A DNA stretch of 39,264 nt from Parabacteroides sp. (lineage in GTDB: Bacteria > Bacteroidota > Bacteroidia > Bacteroidales > Tannerellaceae), in NCBI GenBank assembly GCA_028707405.1, contig JAQWBH010000009.1, positions 1-39,264 on the forward strand. Direction: 5' to 3'. Under the pieces are notes generated by a model. The model was not told the DNA's origin and searched no databases. It saw nothing but the letters and a program-made list of their open reading frames with translations. This document shows positions 17,265 through 25,515 of the stretch, in pieces. Both the position numbers and the translations under genes were made by a program. The stretch's first letter is position 1. Every line of letters begins with the position of its first letter.

Positions 17265-17843
17265 TTATCGGAACAAACGATTCCTTTCCACTAGAAACAT
17301 ATGCACATTGGCCTTTTCATAGGCAACGTCCAGCCAACCACAGAGTGCCGAACATAGTGTCGAGTCATTGAAGGTATCTGTTATGATTTCCATGATTCTG
17401 TCGAGGTCGTATTTTTCTAATACGTAGAACATCGATTCTCCTAGAATTTTGTTCCGGATGGCAAGTTCGCCCGTCACGATGTTGGGCAATGTGTAGACAA
17501 ATAGTGCAGGGCTGGGAAAACATTCTTCTTTACGGATCGTTTGCTGATATTTTTCATCAGTATCAATTGACGAGACACTGTTGAAAAGGATAAGTCCCAT
17601 ATCTGCTTTTTGTGTCGTTTTATCAAAGTTCCTGTTTGTCAATGCTTCTGATGCTAAAAAACCGGCTTTGCAAAGCAGGTCCATCTTGAAGAACTTTGGA
17701 TAATCGAGCTTCATTTCACGATATATTGCGGATAAGAACTCGGTGAGGCTTTCCTGTTCATTTGAACGGTCAATCAGTATTTTTTCGCCATATTGAAACT
17801 TTCGATCAAAGATCTGGCAGCTGTTTACGATATGGACATTCAT
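17265..17843 (-). CDS. Half-size ketosynthase-like protein without catalytic residues
   Basis: A 192-residue protein that I read as the N-terminal half of a ketosynthase fold. The segment FKMDLLCKAGFLASEAL (about 53-69) matches the KS motif before the active site. MGLILFNSVSSIDTD (about 82-96) matches the glycine-rich KS strand, and FVYTLPNIVTGELAIR (about 115-130) matches the KS NMAAGQ-type loop. Where the nucleophile Cys would be, the sequence continues with EKYDLDRIMEI, and the His-bearing C-terminal half is absent. Similar short proteins accompany flexirubin/aryl polyene genes and are often labelled 3-oxoacyl-ACP synthase. It overlaps the upstream KS gene by 4 bp. A structural or partner role is inferred. 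Confidence 0.7.
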   Translation of the reverse strand: MNVHIVNSCQIFDRKFQYGEKILIDRSNEQESLTEFLSAIYREMKLDYPKFFKMDLLCKAGFLASEALTNRNFDKTTQKADMGLILFNSVSSIDTDEKYQQTIRKEECFPSPALFVYTLPNIVTGELAIRNKILGESMFYVLEKYDLDRIMEIITDTFNDSTLCSALCGWLDVAYEKANVHMFLVERNRLFR

Positions 17844-19003
17844 TTTGTATCATGATGAATGGAAAACAACATGACCGCATTACATCCACCAAATCCTGAA
17901 AGCATTTTTACAGCGTACGATTTGTCGGTGTGGCGCGGCTCTTTCACAATATCTATCGGATAGGTAACGCCGGATACATTATAGCCCTTCGTGGGTAAAA
18001 GCAACCCTTCGCACAGTGAACGCATTGTAATGATGCTTTCGAGTATGCCTGCTGCACCCAGCGTGTGCCCCAGATAACCTTTCAGCGCATTGACTGGCAC
18101 TTTTGTCAGACCTGCTCTTGTTAACGCAATCGATTCCATCTCATCGTTATAGACAGTAGCTGTTCCGTGCGCATTGACTACCGCTATCTGTTCTGACTTA
18201 AATCCTTGCAAACAGCTTTTTAGTGCGAGAAATAAACCCTCGCCTGTACGCGAAGGTCCGGAGATATGGTTGGCGTCATTGCTAACGGCATCTGCTTCGA
18301 GGCAAACACTATTTTTGACTGTTTTATTCTCTCTTTTATTTTGCAGTATCATGGTTGCAGCCGCTTCACCCAAGTTCAGTCCCTTGCGTTCTTTATCAAA
18401 GGGTTTGCAAGGTTCACTACTGAGCGCTTTGAATGATTGGAATCCAGAGGTGACGAAGCGTGAAAGCATGTCTGCCCCTACAACAACAGCCGTATCTATT
18501 CGTTTTGACATTACTGCTCGGCGTGCAGCAGCCAGTGCACAAATGCCGGATGTACAAGCATTGGAGATGACGATCGGCTCTGTCCCATTTCCAAAGAATC
18601 TGGCAATTCTTTTGGCTGTCCCAGCCAGCGTGGATGCGCTCGATGGATATCGACTATACTTGGAACCAAGCAAGAAAATGTTTCCTTTTGTTGTAGACAA
18701 GAATAGTTGTACCTTATTGCTCTTCATGTCTACCTTATTTTGCTTTAATGCATCGGCAATGGACACAATGGCCATTTTTTCCAGATGAGTATAATTTTTG
18801 TGATTGTTGTAGGCTTCAGCTATTTTTGTAAAATGTAAGTTTAGTAATCTACTGTTTACTGCTGAAGCAACCACAGGTTCTTCCAAGTGAAAAAGGCTTT
18901 TATGAAAACGAAGTCCACTTTTACCTCTTTTGAAGTTCAGGTAGTTTTCTTCGCTTGTAAATCCCAAAGCTGATACAATATTATTCCCTGTTACTACAAT
19001 CAT
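17840..19003 (-). CDS. Beta-ketoacyl-ACP synthase (second KS of the operon)
   Basis: A 387-residue ketosynthase. Catalytic residues are intact: Cys150 in NACTSGICAL, His279 in NAHGTATVYNDE and His313 in LGHTLGAAG. An earlier ATG at 19027 is in frame, but the ATG at 19003 overlaps the thioesterase stop (ATGA), as at most junctions of this operon, and gives a normal KS N-terminus (MIVVTGNNIVSALG). Which step it performs (initiation or elongation) cannot be read from sequence. It is followed by the half-KS gene with a 4-bp overlap, which suggests the two products pair. Confidence 0.88.
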   Translation of the reverse strand: MIVVTGNNIVSALGFTSEENYLNFKRGKSGLRFHKSLFHLEEPVVASAVNSRLLNLHFTKIAEAYNNHKNYTHLEKMAIVSIADALKQNKVDMKSNKVQLFLSTTKGNIFLLGSKYSRYPSSASTLAGTAKRIARFFGNGTEPIVISNACTSGICALAAARRAVMSKRIDTAVVVGADMLSRFVTSGFQSFKALSSEPCKPFDKERKGLNLGEAAATMILQNKRENKTVKNSVCLEADAVSNDANHISGPSRTGEGLFLALKSCLQGFKSEQIAVVNAHGTATVYNDEMESIALTRAGLTKVPVNALKGYLGHTLGAAGILESIITMRSLCEGLLLPTKGYNVSGVTYPIDIVKEPRHTDKSYAVKMLSGFGGCNAVMLFSIHHDTK

Positions 19004-19464
19004 AGTAGTTTGTATTTTTTTTTCCATGCGTCATAGAATGGCGGGTTAGTCCATAATAAGTGATACTGCTTGTCCAAAAAGACTTGTACAGAGGAACCTG
19101 TAGCAACAAGACTGTCATCGTCAAGTGCATGAATCTCGTAATCGAAGATAACTTTCGCTGCCGCAACATTGCGAAACAAGATATCGACGTATGCCTGCTG
19201 TCCATATATCAAGGGTTTCTTGTATTGAAATGATAGTTCTACTAAAGGAGCATAACAGCCGTTCTTAAAGAAGTCCAGATAACCTAGTCCATAATCGCGG
19301 CCAAACTGTTCGCGTGCATCTTCAAAATAGAGTGCATATGAGCCGTGCCATACGATATTCATCGAATCGACTTCACTGAAACGGATGTTGATTATTTTCG
19401 ATGATTTTAAGACTACCTTACTTTCCCTCTCTTTCTCCACTAGTTTTGTCATTTTGATGTTCAA
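19000..19464 (-). CDS. YbgC/4HBT-type acyl thioesterase (ApeK-like)
   Basis: A 154-residue single hotdog domain of the 4-hydroxybenzoyl-CoA thioesterase type. The catalytic-site motif is RFSEVDSMNIVWHGSYALYF, with the candidate catalytic Asp at residue 33. It would release or proofread acyl chains on ACP, as proposed for ApeK in proteobacterial aryl polyene clusters. The start overlaps the upstream dehydratase-like gene by 47 bp if the first ATG (19464) is used, or 35 bp from a second ATG at 19452. The stop overlaps the next ketosynthase start. Confidence 0.85.
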   Translation of the reverse strand: MNIKMTKLVEKERESKVVLKSSKIINIRFSEVDSMNIVWHGSYALYFEDAREQFGRDYGLGYLDFFKNGCYAPLVELSFQYKKPLIYGQQAYVDILFRNVAAAKVIFDYEIHALDDDSLVATGSSVQVFLDKQYHLLWTNPPFYDAWKKKYKLL

Positions 19465-19936
19465 TATCTGATAAATATATTTTCATCTCGCAAGTGGCAA
19501 TAATTTCACTTCCGACTTCAATTTTTGCTTTTACTAATGTGGTATGAAATATTTCAGCAATCACACTTATTGTAGTATTGAGCACTTCGCCTAAGTGAGG
19601 TGCCCGTAAAATACTCATCTCTTTGATCATTCCTACGAAACCCAGCTTGATGGAATTACTGTGTTTAAGCATTTCGATGTATCCCATGCGGGCGGCACAG
19701 CTCTGTGCAATTGTTTCTATCAATCCAGCCTCTTCATAATGACCGTCCGGTTGGAGGAACATATTTTCTTTTCGGATGGTAAAGCGCGTCTGCGTAATTA
19801 TTGGATCAAAATGGATAAGATGATCAATCATTATAAACGGCGGACGCTGCGGCAGCAAATTTAGTACATCAATATACTCTAGCGCTTTTTCCTGGAAATC
19901 GTTTTTTGATGCCGAGGTAAAATTGTGCTGCTTCAT
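19418..19936 (-). CDS. ApeP-like hotdog dehydratase subunit
   Basis: A 172-residue protein with one hotdog domain: LPQRPPFIMIDHLIHFD (about 28-44) is the first strand region and GLIETIAQSCAARMGY (71-86) is the active-site helix. Glu74 in IETIAQ matches the FabZ catalytic Glu. The position 14 residues earlier, where FabZ has its catalytic His, is Phe60. His66 (in DGHYEE) is out of register. The protein is therefore the complement of the ApeI-like protein encoded at 12781-13152 (His35, Gln49). I chose the ATG at 19936, which overlaps the acyltransferase stop (ATGA); the frame opens at a TTG at 19945. Confidence 0.8.
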   Translation of the reverse strand: MKQHNFTSASKNDFQEKALEYIDVLNLLPQRPPFIMIDHLIHFDPIITQTRFTIRKENMFLQPDGHYEEAGLIETIAQSCAARMGYIEMLKHSNSIKLGFVGMIKEMSILRAPHLGEVLNTTISVIAEIFHTTLVKAKIEVGSEIIATCEMKIYLSDIEHQNDKTSGEREGK

Positions 19937-20832
19937 GATTTCCAATACTCATAGTAGTTAAACCATTGTTCGGGATATTTTCTGATGATGTCTTCCAAAT
20001 TCTTTATAAAGAGTTGCATCATCTGCTCAATCTTGGTTTTTTTGCTTAGTCCTTTGTCTTCTATCTTAATGAGTGAAGTGTATATATGGTATGAGAATGT
20101 CGATTCCTTCATCACAAACATCGTGACAATTGGAATATCAAATTGTTCTGCCAAGACAAATGCACCTATCGGAAAACAAGCCTTCCCTCCTAAGAAGTTA
20201 CATTCTATGCACTTGTTGCTTCCGAAAGTGCGATCCGAAGGCATGCTTATAATTTCACCATTGGTAAGCGCTTTATTGATGAGAAAGACGTGCGACATAT
20301 CTTCCTTTACAGGAATTAGGTGTACATTATTACTGTTTAGTATTGAATTACGATATTTTTGGACCACTTTAGTTTCACCTCCAAAGATTAATCCATTGAT
20401 GGGTTTTTCATTCTGGCGCATCAGATAACCGTTCAGTTCAAAATTGCCCACGTGTGAACTGGCAATAATAAAGCCCTTCTTGCCATGAAGCAATTCGCGG
20501 AACAATTCGTCTCCTTCAATCTCTACTTTGAAATGTCGTTTTTGTCCTGCATAAACCGTGAATCGGTCTAGTATTACTTGTCCAAAACGGTAATAGTTCT
20601 TGTAAGTCCAGGCAAATGCTTTCAGCATCGGATAGTAATGCCTTTTTCTGAAATAATGATAGATAGCCACATAGCTTTTATGGGCAAAAAGCATATAAAA
20701 AGGAATTACTAGTGCCATCATTGCATAAGCAATGCGCACATCGGCTACCTTAAGCAACCAGATAAGAGATTTTTGCCCAATCGCATATCCTCCGGTTTTG
20801 CCGGACCATTCTGGCTGTGTGTATTCTGCCAT
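19933..20832 (-). CDS. LpxL/HtrB-type lysophospholipid acyltransferase
   Basis: A 299-residue membrane-associated acyltransferase. It has the HX4E motif SSHVGNFE (His127, Glu132), a hydrophobic N-terminal segment (about 35-50), and the later motif SDRTFGSNK typical of lipid A late acyltransferase-like enzymes. In aryl polyene clusters such an enzyme is thought to transfer an acyl or polyenoyl group to the lipid anchor. It lies between the ACP (1-bp gap) and the ApeP-like gene (4-bp overlap), consistent with use of an ACP-bound acyl donor. The operon has a second acyltransferase of a different family at the end of the exporter gene. Confidence 0.85.
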   Translation of the reverse strand: MAEYTQPEWSGKTGGYAIGQKSLIWLLKVADVRIAYAMMALVIPFYMLFAHKSYVAIYHYFRKRHYYPMLKAFAWTYKNYYRFGQVILDRFTVYAGQKRHFKVEIEGDELFRELLHGKKGFIIASSHVGNFELNGYLMRQNEKPINGLIFGGETKVVQKYRNSILNSNNVHLIPVKEDMSHVFLINKALTNGEIISMPSDRTFGSNKCIECNFLGGKACFPIGAFVLAEQFDIPIVTMFVMKESTFSYHIYTSLIKIEDKGLSKKTKIEQMMQLFIKNLEDIIRKYPEQWFNYYEYWKS

Positions 20833-20833
20833 G

Positions 20834-21079
20834 TTAGGAATGGACTTTCCCGTCTATATAGTCGTAAAATTCTTTCAGAGTGTGCACGATAGCCATCTCC
20901 TCAGGCTTTATTTTGAATCCGAAAGTACGCTCAACAATCACAACAATATCTACATAATCCAAACTATCAATTCCTAGATCATCCTTCAACAATGCCTCTT
21001 CCCTGATGGCGTTTTCATCAATTTCAAAATCATTAATCAGGAATTGATTGACTTTCGATTCTATTTCTTTTCTGTTCAT
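20834..21079 (-). CDS. Acyl carrier protein (aryl polyene operon, second of two)
   Basis: An 81-residue ACP with the phosphopantetheine Ser39 in GIDSLDYVDI and a conserved helix I (ESKVNQFLINDFEI). I use the ATG at 21079 because it overlaps the upstream ketosynthase stop (ATGA) and gives normal ACP length; an in-frame ATG at 21094 would add five residues. The two ACPs differ strongly outside the Ser motif, suggesting separate roles, for example starter loading versus elongation. Confidence 0.9.
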   Translation of the reverse strand: MNRKEIESKVNQFLINDFEIDENAIREEALLKDDLGIDSLDYVDIVVIVERTFGFKIKPEEMAIVHTLKEFYDYIDGKVHS

Positions 21080-22317
21080 ATATTGTTTTTCCATTTATCT
21101 GCTTTACTCACTATAAGGGCACTGTTTGTTCCTCCAAAACCGAAAGAATTGGAAAGGAATGTGTGTATCGGTTGTTCTTTGGTGCGTGTTATGATATTTA
21201 AGTTTACAGCCGTTTCATCCGGAGTTTCAAAATTGATGTTTGGAGCAATGAAGCTATTCTTCATCATTAAAAGTGAATAGACGATTTCACTTGCACCTGA
21301 CATCCAACATTCGTGCCCTGTCATTGATTTGGTGGAACTGATAGGCGTACGAAAAGCAGCAAACATTCTGTTTAGTGCAATAGCTTCGCAACGATCACCT
21401 TGTGGAGTGGAAGTTGCATGCGCGTTGATGTAATCAATATCTGAAGGTTTCAATCCTGATGCATTCAATGCTCGTTGCATAGAAATAGCCGAACCTACTT
21501 CGCTTGCCTGCGATATCTGTTCTCCGTTTGATGAGAAACCATAGCCTAACACTTCTCCATATATTGTAGCTCCGCGTTTAAGAGCATGTTCGTATTCTTC
21601 TAAAATAAGACTTGCAGCACCACCACTGGGAACCAATCCGTCACGGCTCGCATCAAAAGGGCGAGATGCTGTTGTCGGATTCTCCATCCGGACGGAGAAT
21701 ACCCCCAGTCCATCAAAACTCCCCATCGAATAGACATTTACTTCTTGTGCACCTCCACACAGAATCATTTCTTGCATTCCCTGGCTAATAAGCAGATATC
21801 CTAATCCTATAGAGTGAGAACCGCTGGCGCAAGCTGCACTGATAGTCATATTGATTCCCCGCAGTTTGAAAATTGTCGCCAGATTCATTGACACAGTTGA
21901 TGTCATGGATTGGAAGATAGCTCCTGAACCAGCCATCATTGTGTCTTTTTCCTTGCGAATGATATCGTTTGATTCTATGACTGCTTTGGCTGTGGAATCG
22001 TTACCATACAGTATCCCTACTTCATTATGTAGCATATATTCGTTGTCCAATCCGGCTGTTTGCATGGCTTCACGTGTAGCCATGTAGGCATATTCGCCTT
22101 GTTCTGCCAGTGAAATGCGTAAACGACGCTCAAGCAGTCCTTTTAGTTTCGGACGTTCCAATATTCCGGTCAACGATGAACGATAGCCATAAGCTGTACG
22201 TTCAGGGTCGATTCCGATGCCAGATCTTCCTTCATAAAGAGATTTTGTCACTTCTTCAATATTTTTCCCTATGGAAGAATAAATACCTATACCTGTTATT
22301 ACTACCCGTTTTTTCAA
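21076..22317 (-). CDS. Beta-ketoacyl-ACP synthase (ApeR-like, first KS of the operon)
   Basis: A 413-residue ketosynthase, with Cys163 in AACASGSHSI, His300 in NAHATSTPQGD and His335 in MTGHECWMSG. It starts at a TTG (22317): the frame is closed by a stop five codons upstream, and the product then begins MKKRVVITGIGIYSS, the standard KS N-terminus, so no ATG start is available. The HATST and TGHECWMSG variants match the ApeR/FabB-like branch. It is the second gene of the operon, 23 bp after the ketoreductase gene, and overlaps the ACP gene. Confidence 0.9.
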   Translation of the reverse strand: MKKRVVITGIGIYSSIGKNIEEVTKSLYEGRSGIGIDPERTAYGYRSSLTGILERPKLKGLLERRLRISLAEQGEYAYMATREAMQTAGLDNEYMLHNEVGILYGNDSTAKAVIESNDIIRKEKDTMMAGSGAIFQSMTSTVSMNLATIFKLRGINMTISAACASGSHSIGLGYLLISQGMQEMILCGGAQEVNVYSMGSFDGLGVFSVRMENPTTASRPFDASRDGLVPSGGAASLILEEYEHALKRGATIYGEVLGYGFSSNGEQISQASEVGSAISMQRALNASGLKPSDIDYINAHATSTPQGDRCEAIALNRMFAAFRTPISSTKSMTGHECWMSGASEIVYSLLMMKNSFIAPNINFETPDETAVNLNIITRTKEQPIHTFLSNSFGFGGTNSALIVSKADKWKNNI

Positions 22318-22340
22318 ATTTTTAAATGATTAATTGTCAA

Positions 22341-23066
22341 TTAAGAGAGCCCTCCGTTTATAGAAATCACTTCTCCCGTAATATATGCTGCGTCATCAGA
22401 AGCCAGAAATCCAACCAATGCGGCTACCTCTTCGGGCTTCCCGAAACGTTTCATGGGAACGGTTTCTTGCAGATTTTTTTCGTCTAGATCTTTTGTCATA
22501 TTGGTAGAAATAAACCCTGGAGCAACGACGTTTACTGTTACTTTTCGTGACGCAACTTCTTGTGCTAGTGCTTTTGTGGCTCCGATCATAGCTGCTTTAG
22601 CTGCCGAATAGTTTGTTTGCCCTCCTAAGCCTCTCAGCCCCGATAGTGAACCTATATTAATGATACGCCCGTAACGATGAATTAGCATGTCTTTTAATAA
22701 GCGGCGCGTCACATAAAAGAAACTATTCAAGTCTGTATTGATTACGTCAGTCCACTGTTCATTCTGCATGAAGATCATTAGCGCATCGCGACGGATTCCG
22801 GCGTTGTTCACCAGAACCGAGATATATTCTTCGGGATGATTCGAACACCATTGCTCCAAGGCAGCATCTACACTTTTCGGATCTGAGACGTCGAATGGTA
22901 AAAGTTCTGCCATCCCGCCTGTATCAGTGATCAGCTTCTGCGTTTCGATGGCAGACTCTACATTCGTTGAATAGTTTATCAGAACGGCATAATCCATGGA
23001 TGCTAGTTTAAGACATATAGCACGGCCAATGCCTCTTGATCCTCCTGTAATCAATGCGTATCTCAT
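22341..23066 (-). CDS. FabG-type beta-ketoacyl-ACP reductase (ApeQ-like)
   Basis: A 241-residue short-chain dehydrogenase with the nucleotide-binding motif TGGSRGIGRA (7-16), NNAG near residue 87 and the catalytic triad Ser140, Tyr153, Lys157 (YSAAK). It ends in the FabG signature AAYITGEVISINGG. It would reduce beta-ketoacyl-ACP with NADPH after each condensation, and the dehydratase subunits would then form the double bonds. No enoyl reductase is present in the operon, as expected for a polyene. It is the first gene of the operon, read from the divergent intergenic region 23067-23255. Confidence 0.92.
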   Translation of the reverse strand: MRYALITGGSRGIGRAICLKLASMDYAVLINYSTNVESAIETQKLITDTGGMAELLPFDVSDPKSVDAALEQWCSNHPEEYISVLVNNAGIRRDALMIFMQNEQWTDVINTDLNSFFYVTRRLLKDMLIHRYGRIINIGSLSGLRGLGGQTNYSAAKAAMIGATKALAQEVASRKVTVNVVAPGFISTNMTKDLDEKNLQETVPMKRFGKPEEVAALVGFLASDDAAYITGEVISINGGLS

Positions 23067-23132
23067 TTTTATATATACAAAAATATACGTCAGTCACATG
23101 AATGCATCTGGCGTAATAAACGAATAATGGTG

Positions 23133-23140
23133 CAAAATTA
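23133..23140 (-). promoter_or_regulatory. Putative -7 promoter element for the aryl polyene operon
   Basis: The minus-strand octamer TAATTTTG matches TAnnTTTG. It lies 66 bp upstream of the fabG-like ATG, in the 189-bp divergent region shared with the PaaK-like gene. No perfect match is seen for the plus-strand gene; GAGTTTTG at 23226-23233 is the nearest. Confidence 0.45.
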
Positions 23141-23255
23141 TACAAGATTGTCCAATTACGGAAGTAAAAGTAAGACATAAGTTTATTAAACGGAAAAAAT
23201 CATTGCATGTTTCAGAAATATTCGCGAGTTTTGCAGGCTAAATTAGTTATATATC

Positions 23256-24569
23256 ATGCTACAAGACGCTATAGATTTACAATTTGCTGAACCTCAACAA
23301 GTGAATACATATCAGGAGAAGGAGATGCAGAAGACTCTCAGATACGTGAATGAGCATTCGCCTTATTACAAGAAAGCATTTAAGGAGAGCAGAGTTGACG
23401 TTGCTTTTATCAATACTCTTGAAGATTTGCAGAATATTCCTGTAACAACGAAGCAGGATTTGCAGAAGTACAATATGGATTTTCTTTGTGTCCCTGTCAA
23501 TGATATTATTGATTATGTGACAACATCCGGAACGTTGGGTGATCCTGTCACTTTTGCACTTACTAATAGAGATTTGGACCGTTTGGCAACGAGTGAAGCT
23601 TTGTCATATACTTTTTTCGGTTGTAAACAGGGCGAGGTGGTTCAACAAATGGCAACAAACGATCGTCGGTTTATGGCCGGGTTGGCTTGTACATTAGGCG
23701 GATTTAAGCTAGGCGTTGGAATGATTCGCGTTGGTAACGGTATTCCGGAATTGCAATGGGATACAATCCTGCGAATGAAACCAACTGTCTGTGTTTGCGT
23801 TCCTTCATTTATGATAAAGCTGGCAGAATTTGCCCGGGCTCACGGAATAGATTATCACTGCTGCTCATTAAAGAAAGCATTTTGTGTAGGCGAAAGCATC
23901 CGTAACAACGATCTGACAATGAATATTTTGGGAAAGAAACTTCAGGCTATATGGCCTGAACTGCAATTATATTGTAATTACGCCTCAACAGAAATGCAAT
24001 CGTCGTTTATGGAATGCGAGTGTATGTGTGGTGCTCATCATAAGCCGAATTTGACTATTGTTGAGTTCTTGGATGAAAATAATCGTCGGGTCAAAGAAAA
24101 TGAACAGGGCGAAATAACAATCACTACTTTGGGAGTGGAAGGTATGCCGATGGTTCGTTTTAAAACGGGTGATATATGTTATCACTTTACTGAAAAGTGT
24201 GGCTGCGGGAGAACTTCTCTTCGCTTAGGACCGATTATAGGACGTTTGGGACAAATGATTAAGTATAAAGGTACGACCCTCTACCCCTCTTCTTTATATG
24301 ATGTGCTAGATAATATATCTGAAGTTAAAAACTATATTGTCGAAGTTTATACAAACACAATCGGAACGGATGGTATACGCATTCTAGTCGGGACAACAGT
24401 ACCTTCAGATCAGACGACAAAGCAGATCAAGGACATATTCCGTTCGAAGATTCGTGTTGCTCCTGAAATCGTTTATGAGCCAATCGAGCTAATTGCTCAA
24501 AAGCAAATGCCATCAATGAGTCGTAAGTTGATAAAGTTTTTCGATTATCGGAATCAAAATACACATTGA
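23256..24569 (+). CDS. PaaK-like adenylate-forming (acyl-activating) enzyme
   Basis: A 437-residue protein of the phenylacetate-CoA ligase family. Motifs: TTSGTLGDPVTF (89-100, phosphate-binding loop), NYASTEM (241-247), RFKTGD (301-306) and IIGRLGQMIKYKG (hinge, from about 327). It activates a carboxylic acid with ATP and passes it to CoA or a carrier. A Cys-rich patch (Cys254, Cys256, Cys258, His261, plus Cys315 and Cys317) could bind zinc. It is divergent from the aryl polyene operon across a shared 189-bp region, so it may activate the aryl starter acid or a precursor, standing in for the missing acyl-ACP synthetase. This link is inferred from position only. Confidence 0.82.
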   Translation: MLQDAIDLQFAEPQQVNTYQEKEMQKTLRYVNEHSPYYKKAFKESRVDVAFINTLEDLQNIPVTTKQDLQKYNMDFLCVPVNDIIDYVTTSGTLGDPVTFALTNRDLDRLATSEALSYTFFGCKQGEVVQQMATNDRRFMAGLACTLGGFKLGVGMIRVGNGIPELQWDTILRMKPTVCVCVPSFMIKLAEFARAHGIDYHCCSLKKAFCVGESIRNNDLTMNILGKKLQAIWPELQLYCNYASTEMQSSFMECECMCGAHHKPNLTIVEFLDENNRRVKENEQGEITITTLGVEGMPMVRFKTGDICYHFTEKCGCGRTSLRLGPIIGRLGQMIKYKGTTLYPSSLYDVLDNISEVKNYIVEVYTNTIGTDGIRILVGTTVPSDQTTKQIKDIFRSKIRVAPEIVYEPIELIAQKQMPSMSRKLIKFFDYRNQNTH

Positions 24570-24599
24570 TCATTTATGAAGTGATAATTGTAATTAGCA

Positions 24600-24628
24600 A
24601 AGTTCTCTTGTATTCTGAGAAACTTTTT
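24600..24628 (+). terminator. Candidate terminator after the PaaK-like gene
   Basis: AAGTTCTC (24600-24607) pairs with GAGAAACTT (24617-24625), with one bulged base, and runs into TTTTT (24624-24628). It lies 30 bp after the PaaK-like stop and overlaps the 3' end of the convergent YitT gene. Confidence 0.4.
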
Positions 24629-25508
24629 AAGTTCTGATTTGCTCAAACCCTTCGCCATAAACGCCGCGTACAATACTTTGCGATATGAATGCTTGATGAT
24701 CGATCTGTTTGACTAATCTGAAGATGGTTACCGATTCTGATTTTTTTGCTAATAAGACAACTACTTTCACTGGTTTGCGCGAGTAACCGCCAACGCCATC
24801 CAAGATTGTACATCCACGATGAAGTTCATGGATAATTCTGTCGGCAATCTCATCATATTTTTGCGAAAATATGAGAAATTGTACTGACTGACGGTTGCCA
24901 TTAAGAACCATGTCCAGAACGTAGTTACCCACAAACATCTCAACAAAACCGAATACTATTTTTTCGACATCATGGAACAAGAAGAAGGAAGAACCGATGA
25001 TGAAGAAATCACAAAACAACAATGCACGTCCTATAGAGATATTCTTATATTTGTTGATAACTGCAGCCACAATATCTGTTCCACCTGTACTTCCATTGGC
25101 AGAAAAGACCAGTCCCAAACCGGCACCACAAAGGAATGCACCAATGATGATTGACATGAACGGTTGATCGTGCAGGAGCGGAGTGCCGTGAAGTAACCAT
25201 TCAAAGAAAGATAATGACGCTGATAGTGAGCATACTCCAAAGATCGTCCTTATTAGAAATTTAAGCCCCAATATTTTGAGAGCGACCAGTAATAGTATAA
25301 TATTGATCACGAAATACGATGCCGAAACAGGAATAAGATGGTTTGTGGCAAAGTAGATCAAAGCACAGATACCACTCACACCACCTGTGACGATGCCGTT
25401 TGATAGGATGAATGCATTGAAACTGAAGCCGTACAGTATTGTACCCACTATAATCATCACGTAATCCTGAATCGTGAAGTACAGTTTATTCTTCTTTGTT
25501 AAAATCAT
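24627..25508 (-). CDS. YitT-family membrane protein
   Basis: A 293-residue protein with five or six TM helices in the first 200 residues (GTILYGFSFNAFILSNGIVTGG is the family N-terminal signature, shown here in shortened terms as GFSFNAFILSNG near residue 25) and STGGTDIVAAVI near 140. A C-terminal DUF2179 domain follows (from about 205: QFLIFSQKYDEIADRII). Members are widespread integral membrane proteins of unknown substrate. It is encoded 7 bp downstream of leuS and is probably cotranscribed with it. The 3' end is convergent with the PaaK-like gene. Confidence 0.85.
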   Translation of the reverse strand: MILTKKNKLYFTIQDYVMIIVGTILYGFSFNAFILSNGIVTGGVSGICALIYFATNHLIPVSASYFVINIILLLVALKILGLKFLIRTIFGVCSLSASLSFFEWLLHGTPLLHDQPFMSIIIGAFLCGAGLGLVFSANGSTGGTDIVAAVINKYKNISIGRALLFCDFFIIGSSFFLFHDVEKIVFGFVEMFVGNYVLDMVLNGNRQSVQFLIFSQKYDEIADRIIHELHRGCTILDGVGGYSRKPVKVVVLLAKKSESVTIFRLVKQIDHQAFISQSIVRGVYGEGFEQIRT

Positions 25509-25515
25509 ATCGTTG

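Noticed and set aside
19418-19936. His66 as the catalytic His of the ApeP-like protein
   Set aside because: It is 8 residues before the Glu, while FabZ-type enzymes have 14; the proper position is Phe60.
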